Of a stretch of 17,035 nt of DNA, positions 1-7,035 are shown in pieces. The notes under the pieces are model-generated. The model was given only the letters and a program-made list of their open reading frames with translations, had not been told where the DNA came from and did no database searches. The position numbers and the translations under genes were made by a program. The stretch is from an uncultured Verrucomicrobium sp. (GTDB taxonomy: Bacteria; Verrucomicrobiota; Verrucomicrobiia; Methylacidiphilales; GAS474). The stretch spans positions 1 through 17,035 of the forward strand of contig CAISZB010000456.1 of NCBI GenBank assembly GCA_903889845.1. The letters are read 5' to 3'. Positions within the stretch are counted from its first letter, which is position 1, and every line of letters starts with the position of its first letter.

Positions 1-279
1 GAACGCTTCAACGAGGGCCTGGATTCGCACGAGAAGCCCGGGCGTGGGGACCGGCTCCGCTTCCCGCAGCCGGGCCCGGAGGCGGGCCTCCAGCCCCGCC
101 GGGGCGGTCCAGGCGGGGATCTGTTCCCGGATTGCGTCCCGGAGGATCCGGCGGCTTTCGAGGCGGGCGCGGCAATCGGGGCAGGCGGCCAGGTGCCCCT
201 CCAGCGCGAGGCTGGCGGAGAGGTCGAGCTCGCCGTCGAGGTAGGCGTCGAGGAGGGGAGAATGCTTTTCGCAGTTCAT
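1..279 (-). CDS. Zinc-finger anti-sigma factor (partial, 3' end outside window)
   Basis: Likely membrane or soluble anti-sigma factor that holds the ECF sigma factor encoded just upstream. The 93 visible residues start MNCEKHSPLLDAYLDGELDL and contain Cys3 and the H29-x3-C33-x2-C36 signature of the zf-HC2/ZAS anti-sigma domain. The frame stays open to the window edge, so any membrane segment and sensor part are not visible. Its ATG (277-279) overlaps the TGA stop of the sigma gene (276-278) as ATGA, which indicates translational coupling and fits the near-equal production expected of a sigma/anti-sigma pair. The zinc-finger call is seen directly; binding to the neighbouring sigma factor is inferred from the gene pairing. 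Confidence 0.85.
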   Translation of the reverse strand, partial: MNCEKHSPLLDAYLDGELDLSASLALEGHLAACPDCRARLESRRILRDAIREQIPAWTAPAGLEARLRARLREAEPVPTPGLLVRIQALVEAF

Positions 280-836
280 GCCAGGTTCTCCTTTTCTTTC
301 TTGGAAAGGGCGAGGGCGGCGTCGCGCAGGCGGTCGCGCGCCCGGGAGAGGCGGGACATGACGGTGCCGAGGGGGAGGCCGGTGACGGCGGCGACTTCCT
401 TGTAGCCGAGGCCCTCCAGGTCGCGCAGGACGATCATTTCGCGGAACTCCGGCGGCAGCGTCTCCAGCGCGCGCCGGAGCAGCCCGGCGCGGAGGGTCTG
501 CAGTTCCTTGGCCTCAGCCTCGGCGTCGCAGGAGGCGTCGGGCGGGTGGAGTTCCTCGTCGAAAGGTTCCTCGGCCTCGTGGCGGCGGCGCTTGCGGAGC
601 AGGGAGAAGCAGACATGGCGCACGATGGTCAGGAACCAGGCCTTGCCGTCGGCGCCGCGGAAGCGGGGGAAGGCCCGGTAGGCGCGGAGGAAGGCCTCCT
701 GCACGGCGTCTTCGGCGTCGCGGTCGTCGCGCAGGAGCCAGCGGGCGAGGTTGTGGGCGGCATGGCAATGGGGCATGAAAGTCTCTTCGAAAAGGGTCCG
801 GGACGCCGTCGAGGCTCCCCCTGCGCCGCTTTCCAT
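276..836 (-). CDS. ECF-family RNA polymerase sigma factor
   Basis: Alternative sigma factor of the extracytoplasmic-function class, 186 residues, directing RNA polymerase to a small regulon. Region 2 shows a PHxxAAxNLARWLLRD stretch followed by DAEDAVQEAFLRAYR and a WFLTIVRHVC core. Region 4 has LPPEFREMIVLRDLEGLGYKEVA and a helix-turn-helix with GTVMSRLSRARDRLR. The ATG at 834-836 was chosen because GGAAGGA lies just ahead of it. An in-frame ATG at 846-848 would add four residues but falls inside the conserved promoter-like element at 844-854, so it is less likely. The gene is coupled to the anti-sigma gene through an ATGA overlap and diverges from the metallophosphoesterase operon. The shared mirror-image motif between them suggests autoregulation and control of that operon. 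Confidence 0.92.
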   Translation of the reverse strand: MESGAGGASTASRTLFEETFMPHCHAAHNLARWLLRDDRDAEDAVQEAFLRAYRAFPRFRGADGKAWFLTIVRHVCFSLLRKRRRHEAEEPFDEELHPPDASCDAEAEAKELQTLRAGLLRRALETLPPEFREMIVLRDLEGLGYKEVAAVTGLPLGTVMSRLSRARDRLRDAALALSKKEKENLA

Positions 837-843
837 ACGTCCT

Positions 844-884
844 TCCATCCTATCTGTACGCTTAGGAGAGGCGTTTTATTCCCG
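844..884 (-). promoter_or_regulatory. Candidate ECF promoter for the sigma/anti-sigma operon
   Basis: Reading leftward, CGGGAATAAAA (884 to 874) is followed after 19 bases by GATAGGATGGA (854 to 844). Exactly the same two 11-base blocks occur on the opposite strand at 923-933 and 951-961. Their conservation in both outward directions, and their -35/-10-like spacing, suggest a promoter recognised by the adjacent ECF sigma factor. Transcription from here would start very close to the ATG at 836. The repeat is seen directly; promoter function is inferred. Confidence 0.5.
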
Positions 885-906
885 CGAGAGGAAACTGAGC
901 GGAAAA

Positions 907-921
907 AACTTTTCGAAAGTT
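907..921. repeat. Inverted repeat at the centre of the divergent promoter region
   Basis: AACTTT-TCG-AAAGTT is a 6-base perfect inverted repeat with a 3-base spacer. It lies close to the symmetry centre (about 903) of the divergent region, between the two outward-facing motif pairs. It could be an operator for a repressor or activator acting on both operons. On the minus strand GGAACTT (923 to 917) also matches the classic RpoE-type -35 hexamer, but no convincing -10 partner follows it. Confidence 0.35.
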
Positions 922-922
922 C

Positions 923-961
923 CGGGAATAAAAAGAGCGGGCCCGCGTTGGATAGGATGGA
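923..961 (+). promoter_or_regulatory. Candidate ECF promoter for the metallophosphoesterase operon
   Basis: CGGGAATAAAA (923-933) is followed after 17 bases by GATAGGATGGA (951-961), the same blocks that face the sigma gene on the other strand. The second block ends 48 bases before the metallophosphoesterase ATG, leaving room for a short leader with a ribosome site. The blocks are seen directly; that the neighbouring ECF sigma factor reads them is inferred. The spacer differs by two bases between the two copies. Confidence 0.5.
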
Positions 962-1009
962 GGCCGATTTTCGGTTTCCGGATTTTCAAACCCCACAACG
1001 GAGAGACCC

Positions 1010-1966
1010 ATGGACAACAACAATGACACGATTCGCGAGATCAGCCGGGACGGCGTCGACCGGCGCGGCTTCCTCAAATGCATGGCCTGGACAGGCACCG
1101 GCCTCATCTGGTCGATCAACGGGGGCATCCTCAGCTCGACCGCCTTCGGCGACACCGGCGCGGCGGCGACGGCGGAATTGAACTTCGTCCAGATCAGCGA
1201 CAGCCACGTCGGTTTCAACAAGGCGGCCAACCAGGACGTGATCGGGACCTTCCAGGAGACGGTGAGGCGGATCAATGCCCTGCCTCTTGGAAAAGCACCC
1301 GAGTTCGTCCTCCACACGGGCGACCTCACCCACCTGGCCGATCCGGCCGAGTTCGACACCGTCGACCAGATCATGAAGGGGATCAAGACGCCCCAGTGCT
1401 ATTACGTGCCGGGAGAGCACGACGTCCTCAACGACAAGGGGGCGCTCTACCTCGACCGCTTCGGCAAGGGGACGGCCGGATCCGGCTGGTACAGCTTCAA
1501 CCAGAAGGGGGTCCATTTCATCGGCCTCGTCAACGTGTTCAACGACCATGAAGGCGGGATGGGCATCCTGGGCCAGGACCAGCTCGACTGGCTCAAGAAG
1601 GACCTCGCCGCCCTTGCGGCGAGCACGCCGATCGTCGTCTTCGCCCACATCCCGCTCTGGGAGGTCTACGCGCAATGGGGTTGGGGGACGACCGACGGGG
1701 CGCATGCCCTGGCCCTGCTGAAGCGCTTCGGCTCCGTGACGGTCCTCAACGGCCACATCCATCAGGCGATGCAGAAGATCGAGGGGAACATGACGTTCCA
1801 CACCGCCCGCTCCGTCGCCTTCCCCCAGCCCGCGCCGGGGACCGCGCCGAAGCCGGGCCCGATGGTCGTCCCCGTCGAGCAGTTGCGCGGGATGCTGGGT
1901 CTGACCCGGGTCTCCTACGTCGAGACCGACAGCCACCTCGCGATCGTCGACTCGACGCTCGCCTAG
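1010..1966 (+). CDS. Tat-exported calcineurin-like metallophosphoesterase
   Basis: Predicted binuclear-metal phosphoesterase of 318 residues, exported folded through the Tat system. A twin-arginine motif DRRGFLK (17-23) precedes a modest hydrophobic stretch (about 25-46). The metallophosphoesterase metal motifs follow in order: D64-x-H66, GD at 104-105, GEHD at 135-138, FAH with H213, and GHIH at 248-251. The third motif has Glu where most of the family has Asn (GNHD). GGAGAG lies 5 bases before the ATG. It is the first gene of a tight rightward operon with a DUF2231 membrane protein and a cytochrome c, which suggests a job in the periplasm. The substrate cannot be read from sequence; phosphodiesters, nucleotides or phospholipids are all possible. 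Confidence 0.9.
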   Translation: MDNNNDTIREISRDGVDRRGFLKCMAWTGTGLIWSINGGILSSTAFGDTGAAATAELNFVQISDSHVGFNKAANQDVIGTFQETVRRINALPLGKAPEFVLHTGDLTHLADPAEFDTVDQIMKGIKTPQCYYVPGEHDVLNDKGALYLDRFGKGTAGSGWYSFNQKGVHFIGLVNVFNDHEGGMGILGQDQLDWLKKDLAALAASTPIVVFAHIPLWEVYAQWGWGTTDGAHALALLKRFGSVTVLNGHIHQAMQKIEGNMTFHTARSVAFPQPAPGTAPKPGPMVVPVEQLRGMLGLTRVSYVETDSHLAIVDSTLA

Positions 1967-1969
1967 GCC

Positions 1970-2410
1970 ATGCATCCCGATCCGGCGCTTTGGACGACGC
2001 TCTGGCCGAAGCTCCACGGGGCCAGCGCCCATTTCCCGATCGCCCTCGCGCTCGTCGCGGCGGTGTGCGAGGCGGCGGCGTTTCTTCTCGGCGAGGGAAG
2101 TCGCCGCGACGGGCTGCGGGCGGCGGGCTTCTACGCCATCGCCTTCGCGGCCCTCGGCACCGTACCCGCGGTCGCCTCGGGCCTGGTGATGACGAAGGGG
2201 GAGACGCTGGGGCACGACCTCCTGTTCTGGCACCACGTCTTCGTCTGGCCCTCGTTCGCCGCGATCGTCGGGCTGGCGGTGTGGCGCGTCCTGACGGGAG
2301 AGAAGATGTCGCGCCGGGCGCAGGCCCGGTATCTCCTGGCCCTCCTCGTCACGGCGGGGCTGATCTCCGCCGCCGGGTATTGGGGCGGGGAGATGATCGT
2401 CAACGGGTGA
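1970..2410 (+). CDS. DUF2231-type four-helix membrane protein
   Basis: Inner-membrane protein of 146 residues with about four hydrophobic helices (roughly 22-40, 50-71, 86-106 and 119-138). It has conserved-looking histidines near the N-terminus in KLHGASAHFPIAL (H16, H21) and in a HDLLFWHHVFVW segment before the third helix. This pattern fits the DUF2231 family, whose members often sit beside c-type cytochromes and may bind heme through histidines. That role is a family-level guess, not shown here. The gene starts 3 bases after the metallophosphoesterase stop and ends 7 bases before the cytochrome gene, so the three genes are almost certainly co-transcribed. Confidence 0.75.
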   Translation: MHPDPALWTTLWPKLHGASAHFPIALALVAAVCEAAAFLLGEGSRRDGLRAAGFYAIAFAALGTVPAVASGLVMTKGETLGHDLLFWHHVFVWPSFAAIVGLAVWRVLTGEKMSRRAQARYLLALLVTAGLISAAGYWGGEMIVNG

Positions 2411-2417
2411 GGGAGGG

Positions 2418-2822
2418 ATGAAGCGGCCCCCTTCTTCCGCGCTGGCCCCAGCCCTGGCCCTGGCCGCAGCGCTGACGGCGCTGGGCGGTGCCTGGGTGCT
2501 GGCGTGCGGGGTGAAGGCGCTTGCGGGAGGGGCGGCCCAGGCCGTTCCGTCCTCCGCCGTTTCCGAGGCCGATCGGGTGGCGCGGGGGCAACGCTTCTAC
2601 ACGCAAAGCTGCGCCCACTGCCACGGGGAGACGGGCGACGGCCAGGGGGAGGACGGCGGGGCCGACCTCCGGGGCCTCGCCGCCAGCAATGCCCGGATCG
2701 CCAACGCCATCACGCGCGGCATCAAGGGGGAGATGCCGACGTTTCGGAAACGGTATGATCCGCAGGAGGTCTCGGCCTTGGTGGCCTATGTGCGGACGTT
2801 TACGGCGGCTGCCGCTCCGTGA
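2418..2822 (+). CDS. Small class I c-type cytochrome, membrane-anchored or lipoprotein
   Basis: Single-heme cytochrome c of 134 residues carrying electrons outside the cytoplasmic membrane. The heme site CAHCH is at 65-69, followed by GETGDGQG. The likely axial methionine is M106 in GEMPTF. The C-terminal YDPQEVSALVAYVRTF helix is typical of cytochrome c. The N-terminus is a hydrophobic segment (8-29) ending VLAC, so Cys30 could be a lipoprotein cysteine, although the segment may simply remain as an anchor. GGGAGGG directly precedes the ATG. It is the last gene of the operon and is followed by a strong terminator. Confidence 0.9.
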   Translation: MKRPPSSALAPALALAAALTALGGAWVLACGVKALAGGAAQAVPSSAVSEADRVARGQRFYTQSCAHCHGETGDGQGEDGGADLRGLAASNARIANAITRGIKGEMPTFRKRYDPQEVSALVAYVRTFTAAAAP

Positions 2823-2837
2823 AGGGGAGCGGGCACG

Positions 2838-2871
2838 AAAAAGGCGGCGGGATTTCTCCCGCCGCCTTTTT
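2838..2871. terminator. Bidirectional rho-independent terminator
   Basis: A 10-base stem, GGCGGCGGGA (2843-2852) pairing with TCCCGCCGCC (2857-2866), has a TTTC loop and is flanked by five A on the left and five T on the right. Both strands therefore read as stem plus U-tract. It closes the cytochrome operon and can also stop leftward ilvC transcripts. Confidence 0.92.
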
Positions 2872-2920
2872 CAGGGACATCTCTTACTTCCGTTCCGCTC
2901 TCGCGTCGGAAGAGCCTGCC

Positions 2921-2940
2921 GTCGCAAAGCGACTTTTGTT
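2921..2940 (+). terminator. Weak backup hairpin with T-run
   Basis: GTCGC-AAA-GCGAC (2921-2933) followed by TTTTGTTT forms a short 5-base stem with a T-rich tail. It lies about 50 bases beyond the main terminator and may catch read-through from the cytochrome operon. The short stem keeps confidence low. Confidence 0.3.
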
Positions 2941-2984
2941 TCCCCAAGGGGAAGCTGAATCGCAGGGCCGGGAGGCAATCCAAG

Positions 2985-3006
2985 GGGGAAACCGAGAGGT
3001 TTCCCC
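2985..3006 (-). terminator. Hairpin just downstream of ilvC
   Basis: GGGGAAACC and GGTTTCCCC form a perfect 9-base stem with a 4-base loop, starting 10 bases after the ilvC stop. No U-tract follows on the minus strand, so it may protect the 3' end or act as a pause site, with the bidirectional terminator further on ending transcription. Confidence 0.5.
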
Positions 3007-3016
3007 GCTTGAAGCT

Positions 3017-4042
<1,026 letters not shown>

Positions 4043-4092
4043 GTCTTTCTCTTCTTTCGTTGGTGTTGGGATTAAAGGGAGGCTGGGGTGGA

Positions 4093-4587
4093 CTAATCTT
4101 CCTTCGGCTCGACGCCCTCGCGGGGCAGGGCGATCTTCCCCGTGCGGGTCAGGCCCAGGAGGCCGAAGTGGGTCATCAGGCTGATGAACTTGGAGACCTT
4201 GCTCTCGTTACCGGTCAGCTCGATCGTGAGGTTCTTCGGCTGCACGTCGACGATCTTCGCGCGGAAGATGGTGCAGATCTGCAGCACCTCGGCGCGGGTC
4301 TTCGCGCTCACCTTCACCTTCAGGAGGATGAGTTCGCGGTCGATGTACTCGCCGTCGCGGAAGTCCTGGACCTCGATCACCTCGACGAGTTTGTTGAGCT
4401 GCTTCGTCACCTGGTCGAGGGTCTTGTCGTCCCCCTTCACCACGAGGGTGAGGCGGGAGACGCTCTCGTCATGCGTCGGGCCGACGTTGAGGGTGTCGAT
4501 GTTGTAGCCCCGGCCGCTGAACATGGCGGTGATTCGGGTGAGGACCCCGAATTTATTTTCGACCAGGACGCTGATAGTGTGGCGCAT
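4093..4587 (-). CDS. ilvN: Acetolactate synthase small (regulatory) subunit
   Basis: Regulatory subunit of acetohydroxyacid synthase, which mediates valine feedback and stimulates the catalytic subunit. The 164 residues start [20 protein letters not shown], an ACT domain at about 3-78 containing [19 protein letters not shown]. The usual C-terminal half follows, with the [16 protein letters not shown] and [19 protein letters not shown] segments. The length is normal for the family. The gene is usually next to the catalytic subunit gene ilvB, but here ilvN is first in its operon and the upstream neighbour is an unrelated divergent gene, so ilvB must be elsewhere. ilvH would be an equally valid name. 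Confidence 0.96.
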   Translation of the reverse strand: MRHTISVLVENKFGVLTRITAMFSGRGYNIDTLNVGPTHDESVSRLTLVVKGDDKTLDQVTKQLNKLVEVIEVQDFRDGEYIDRELILLKVKVSAKTRAEVLQICTIFRAKIVDVQPKNLTIELTGNESKVSKFISLMTHFGLLGLTRTGKIALPREGVEPKED

Positions 4588-4634
4588 ACGAACTTCTTTC
4601 TTCCCCCCTGCGATAGACGAAACGGGGAAGGGTC

Positions 4635-4662
4635 AGGCTAAAATCCTACCAACGCGGGTCAA
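4635..4662 (-). promoter_or_regulatory. Possible sigma-70 promoter for ilvN-ilvC
   Basis: Reading leftward, TTGACC (4662-4657) and TAGCCT (4640-4635) are separated by 16 bases and lie about 48 bases before the ilvN start. The -35 box is good and the -10 box is weak. No branched-chain leader peptide or T-box-like structure was recognised between it and ilvN. Confidence 0.35.
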
Positions 4663-4780
4663 GTACTTTCCAGTTGCAGCGGCAACCTCCGTACCACAAA
4701 CACAAGTCTCGCTAAAAGAAATCGCCGTATCTCGCGACAAATTTTTAGCTAACCGTTGAAAATGAATGTTTTATAAAATC

Positions 4781-4800
4781 CTGTCAGCGTTATCTGACAG
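4781..4800. promoter_or_regulatory. Operator-like inverted repeat
   Basis: CTGTCAG and CTGACAG form a perfect 7-base inverted repeat with a 6-base spacer, typical of a dimeric regulator site. It lies about 25 bases upstream of the -24 box of the sigma-54 promoter and in the divergent region shared with ilvN. It may bind an enhancer-binding activator or a repressor. A TTTTATAAAA palindrome (4769-4778) lies next to it. Confidence 0.5.
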
Positions 4801-4824
4801 CGATTTTCCCGAAACGCCACTCGA

Positions 4825-4841
4825 TTGGCACGATCCTTGTT
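4825..4841 (+). promoter_or_regulatory. Near-consensus sigma-54 (-24/-12) promoter
   Basis: TTGGCACG, then four bases, then TTGTT matches the sigma-54 consensus TTGGCACR-N4-TTGCW except for T in place of C at -12. Spacing is exact. The predicted transcription start is near 4852, only about 5 bases before the ATG at 4857, giving an almost leaderless message. This implies activation by an enhancer-binding protein. Confidence 0.6.
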
Positions 4842-4856
4842 CATATGATTAACATT

Positions 4857-5360
4857 ATGAAAATCCCGAAGACGCTCACTGGATGGTTCACCGCCCTCGC
4901 GCTGACCTGCGCGGTCATCGCGATGGCAGGCACGAGCAGCTCAACCGGCAGCACCGCACCGGCGAAGGACGACGGCTGGGAGATTGCCTCCGCCCTCGAC
5001 GTTCCCGGCAAGGGCGGCTGGACGACGTGCGCCCTCTTCGCCCGCAACCTGGAGCACCGCTTCACCGTCGCCGGGGGCGAGTATCATGTGGTCGTCTACG
5101 ATTGGACCGACGCCGTCGGCTTCGGCCAGCGCCACGCGCTCTTCGTCTTCCGCGACTCGGCGGGCCGCTACTGGGGCATCGACAACCGGCACGCCGCGAA
5201 GTGGCTTCCCGGGACGACGCCCGCCGCCTGGGTCGATTTCTGGGAACCCGACAAGAAGACCCTCCACCTCGTCGCGGAGATCAGCAACCCGAAGCTCCTC
5301 GGCAAGACCGCCGACAAGAGCCGCCTCGACGAGACGACGCTGGTGGCGTCGAATCCTTAA
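4857..5360 (+). CDS. Secreted protein of unknown function, possible papain/transglutaminase-like fold
   Basis: I do not recognise a named family. The 167-residue product begins MKIPKTLTGWFTALALTCAV with a likely signal peptide ending in AMA-GT. An ATG at 4845 would add four residues but lies upstream of the predicted sigma-54 start point, so 4857 was chosen. The mature part has a Cys in GGWTTCALFARNL (C58 from this start), a His in RHALFVF (H93) and an Asp in WGIDNR (D109). This order, with the Cys at a helix start and the His and Asp on adjacent strands, resembles papain-like or transglutaminase-like cysteine hydrolases. The enzyme idea is inference. The gene stands alone between divergent ilvN and a convergent glycosyltransferase. 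Confidence 0.75.
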   Translation: MKIPKTLTGWFTALALTCAVIAMAGTSSSTGSTAPAKDDGWEIASALDVPGKGGWTTCALFARNLEHRFTVAGGEYHVVVYDWTDAVGFGQRHALFVFRDSAGRYWGIDNRHAAKWLPGTTPAAWVDFWEPDKKTLHLVAEISNPKLLGKTADKSRLDETTLVASNP

Positions 5361-5393
5361 TTCCCTGATCAGGATTTAGGATTCGGGATTTTT
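5351..5393 (+). terminator. Probable terminator of the secreted-protein gene
   Basis: GAATCCT (5351-5357) pairs with AGGATTC (5378-5384) and an inner TCC/GGA stem extends it around CTGATCA. A run of five T (5389-5393) follows after a short gap. The stem overlaps the last codons of the gene and has mismatches, so strength is uncertain. Confidence 0.55.
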
Positions 5394-5400
5394 CAACCCC

Positions 5401-5436
5401 GTCCGGCTTTGCCCTGCGTCACCCGCAGAGCCGGAC
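5401..5436. terminator. Long hairpin at the glycosyltransferase 3' end
   Basis: GTCCGGCT (5401-5408) pairs with AGCCGGAC (5429-5436), with an inner CTGCG/CGCAG stem (5414-5418 and 5424-5428). It spans the glycosyltransferase stop codon. No U-tract follows on either strand, so it may stabilise the transcript or slow polymerase between the two convergent genes. Confidence 0.4.
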
Positions 5437-6936
5437 GAGGGCCCTTCGGTAGAACTCCCCGAAGGAGCCCGGCGGCAGGGTCCCCTCCGCGGAAAGGGGC
5501 AGGGCGAGGTCGAGCCACCGGACGGTGGTGTACGTTTCGGCCGCGAGGCGGCCCAGGGCGAGGTTCTCCTCGATGCGCTCCCGGCTCGGCAAATGCCGGT
5601 TGAGCCGGAACCGGGTGACCAGGGCCAGGAGATGGCCCGGCGTTCCCGGGGTCAGGCGCTTCAGCGCGGCGGCGGTGACGGTCTCCGCCCTGCGGATCGT
5701 TTCCACGTCGGCGGCGGCGTCCCGGCCCAAGGCGTCGAGTCCGGCGCGCAGCCCCAGCACGCCGGAGGAGAGGTTGTCCGGCAGGACGATCCGCCCGGGC
5801 CGCTTCTCCTCCGCCCGCCAGAAAATCGGGAGGAGCTGCGGGTGCCAGATCGATTGGGGCGGGGAGGTGCGGCCCTCCTCCTCCGGCCCCTCGATCACCG
5901 CGGCCAGCCAGCGCCACGCGCGGAGGGCCGGGGCGGCATCGACCGGGATCGCCTGGAAGAAATCGACCGTGGTGAAGTCGAACCCGATGCCGACGAGGCG
6001 CTGCGCCTGCTTCCACACGGCACTCCAGTCTCCGCGCCGGACGGCCCCCTGGGTGAGGTGGAGGACGGAACGGACGTGCGTGCGCCGGTGGGTGAGCATC
6101 TCGACCGCCGCCCCCTCGCCGGAGGAAAAGTCGCCCGCGGCGGCGAAGTGGTTCAGCGCGTTGCAGAGGGCATGGGACCAGAGGACGGCCTCCGGGCCGT
6201 CGTACTTCTCCTCCGGGGTAAATTGTCGCCGCCGCTGCCACTCGCGGCGGAAGAGTTCGTCCTCCCCCGTGATGAGGAGGGCCATGAGGGTCTCGGAGAA
6301 ATGGCGCAGCGTCCGGCGCTCCTCCGGGGGCCGGTCGGCCAGGCGCTGGAGAAGGCCGATCCCCTTCTTTCGCCGCGACGCGGGCGTCCACTGGTAGCCG
6401 TGGTGGAGGAGGTCGCTGCGGAGGGCAAAGTGGGGGGACTGGTAGTCCGGCGTCGGGTGGACGGTGCCGTGGAAGGCGTAGTCGGGCCGCGCCCGGCCGA
6501 TGCGGAAGATCCGGCTGCGGCTCGCCGCGCCGTGCAGGTAGATGTTCCGGATCACGAAGCTGAAGGAGTGGGGCAGGGCCGGGGAGAACGGGTCCTCCGC
6601 CTCCAGCGCGTCGCAGCGGGCCAGTTCCCGCAGCAATTCCCGCTTCAGCTCCGCGCTCACCTCCTCGTCGGCGTCGATCTGGAAGAGCCATCGCCCCGTC
6701 GCGTGGGCGACGGAGGCATTCCGCGCCGCCGCCTCGTCGCCGTTCCAGGGGAAGAAGTGGACCTGCGCCCCGGCCTCCCGGGCGATCTCCACCGTCCGGT
6801 CGGAGGAACCGGTATCGACGACGACCACCTCGTCGGCCAGCCCGGCGAGGCTCGCCAGGCACCGGGGCAGGTTCGCCTCCTCGTTCTTGACGATCAGGAT
6901 CGCGGAGAGGCGGGGACGGGAGGGGGAATCGCTCAT
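5419..6936 (-). CDS. Family 2 glycosyltransferase with long C-terminal extension
   Basis: Cytoplasmic GT-A fold glycosyltransferase of 505 residues, related by its motifs to the WaaE/SunS-like GT2 group. The N-terminus LSAILIVKNEEANLPRCL (10-27) is the nucleotide-sugar binding start. VVVDTGSSDRT (38-48) carries Asp41. Then come WNGDEAAARN (64-73) and WLFQIDADEE (83-92), in which D88-A-D90 is the metal-binding DxD-like motif. The catalytic domain ends near residue 220; the remaining 280 residues look helical and may be repeat-like, with no family recognised. There is no membrane segment. Acceptor and sugar are unknown; cell-surface glycan or protein glycosylation are possible. No clear ribosome site is seen, and a small hairpin sits just ahead of the start. 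Confidence 0.88.
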   Translation of the reverse strand: MSDSPSRPRLSAILIVKNEEANLPRCLASLAGLADEVVVVDTGSSDRTVEIAREAGAQVHFFPWNGDEAAARNASVAHATGRWLFQIDADEEVSAELKRELLRELARCDALEAEDPFSPALPHSFSFVIRNIYLHGAASRSRIFRIGRARPDYAFHGTVHPTPDYQSPHFALRSDLLHHGYQWTPASRRKKGIGLLQRLADRPPEERRTLRHFSETLMALLITGEDELFRREWQRRRQFTPEEKYDGPEAVLWSHALCNALNHFAAAGDFSSGEGAAVEMLTHRRTHVRSVLHLTQGAVRRGDWSAVWKQAQRLVGIGFDFTTVDFFQAIPVDAAPALRAWRWLAAVIEGPEEEGRTSPPQSIWHPQLLPIFWRAEEKRPGRIVLPDNLSSGVLGLRAGLDALGRDAAADVETIRRAETVTAAALKRLTPGTPGHLLALVTRFRLNRHLPSRERIEENLALGRLAAETYTTVRWLDLALPLSAEGTLPPGSFGEFYRRALVRLCG

Positions 6937-6946
6937 GCCGTGAGGT

Positions 6947-6963
6947 CGGTATCCTTGATACCG
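6947..6963 (-). repeat. Hairpin immediately upstream of the glycosyltransferase start
   Basis: CGGTATC and GATACCG form a perfect 7-base stem with a 3-base loop, 10 bases before the glycosyltransferase ATG. On the minus strand the loop and adjoining stem read AAGGA, a Shine-Dalgarno-like run that would be tied up in the stem. A translational effect is only a possibility. Confidence 0.35.
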
Positions 6964-7035
6964 GAAAGGGGAGCGGAGGCAAGGGCGGCCCTTCGGAGGA
7001 AATTCCCCCCCCCGCAGTGATTCCTCCCAGGGAGG

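Noticed and set aside
132..1181. Long plus-strand open frame opposite the first sigma factor
   Set aside because: It is antisense to a clear ECF sigma gene, is built of Gly/Arg/Ala-rich low-complexity sequence, and runs through the divergent promoter region. High-GC coding strands often leave such frames open.
7023..7035. CCTCCC-A-GGGAGG just after the small Feo gene as a terminator
   Set aside because: The one-base loop is too small for a full stem and no U-tract follows, only a G-run on the minus strand.
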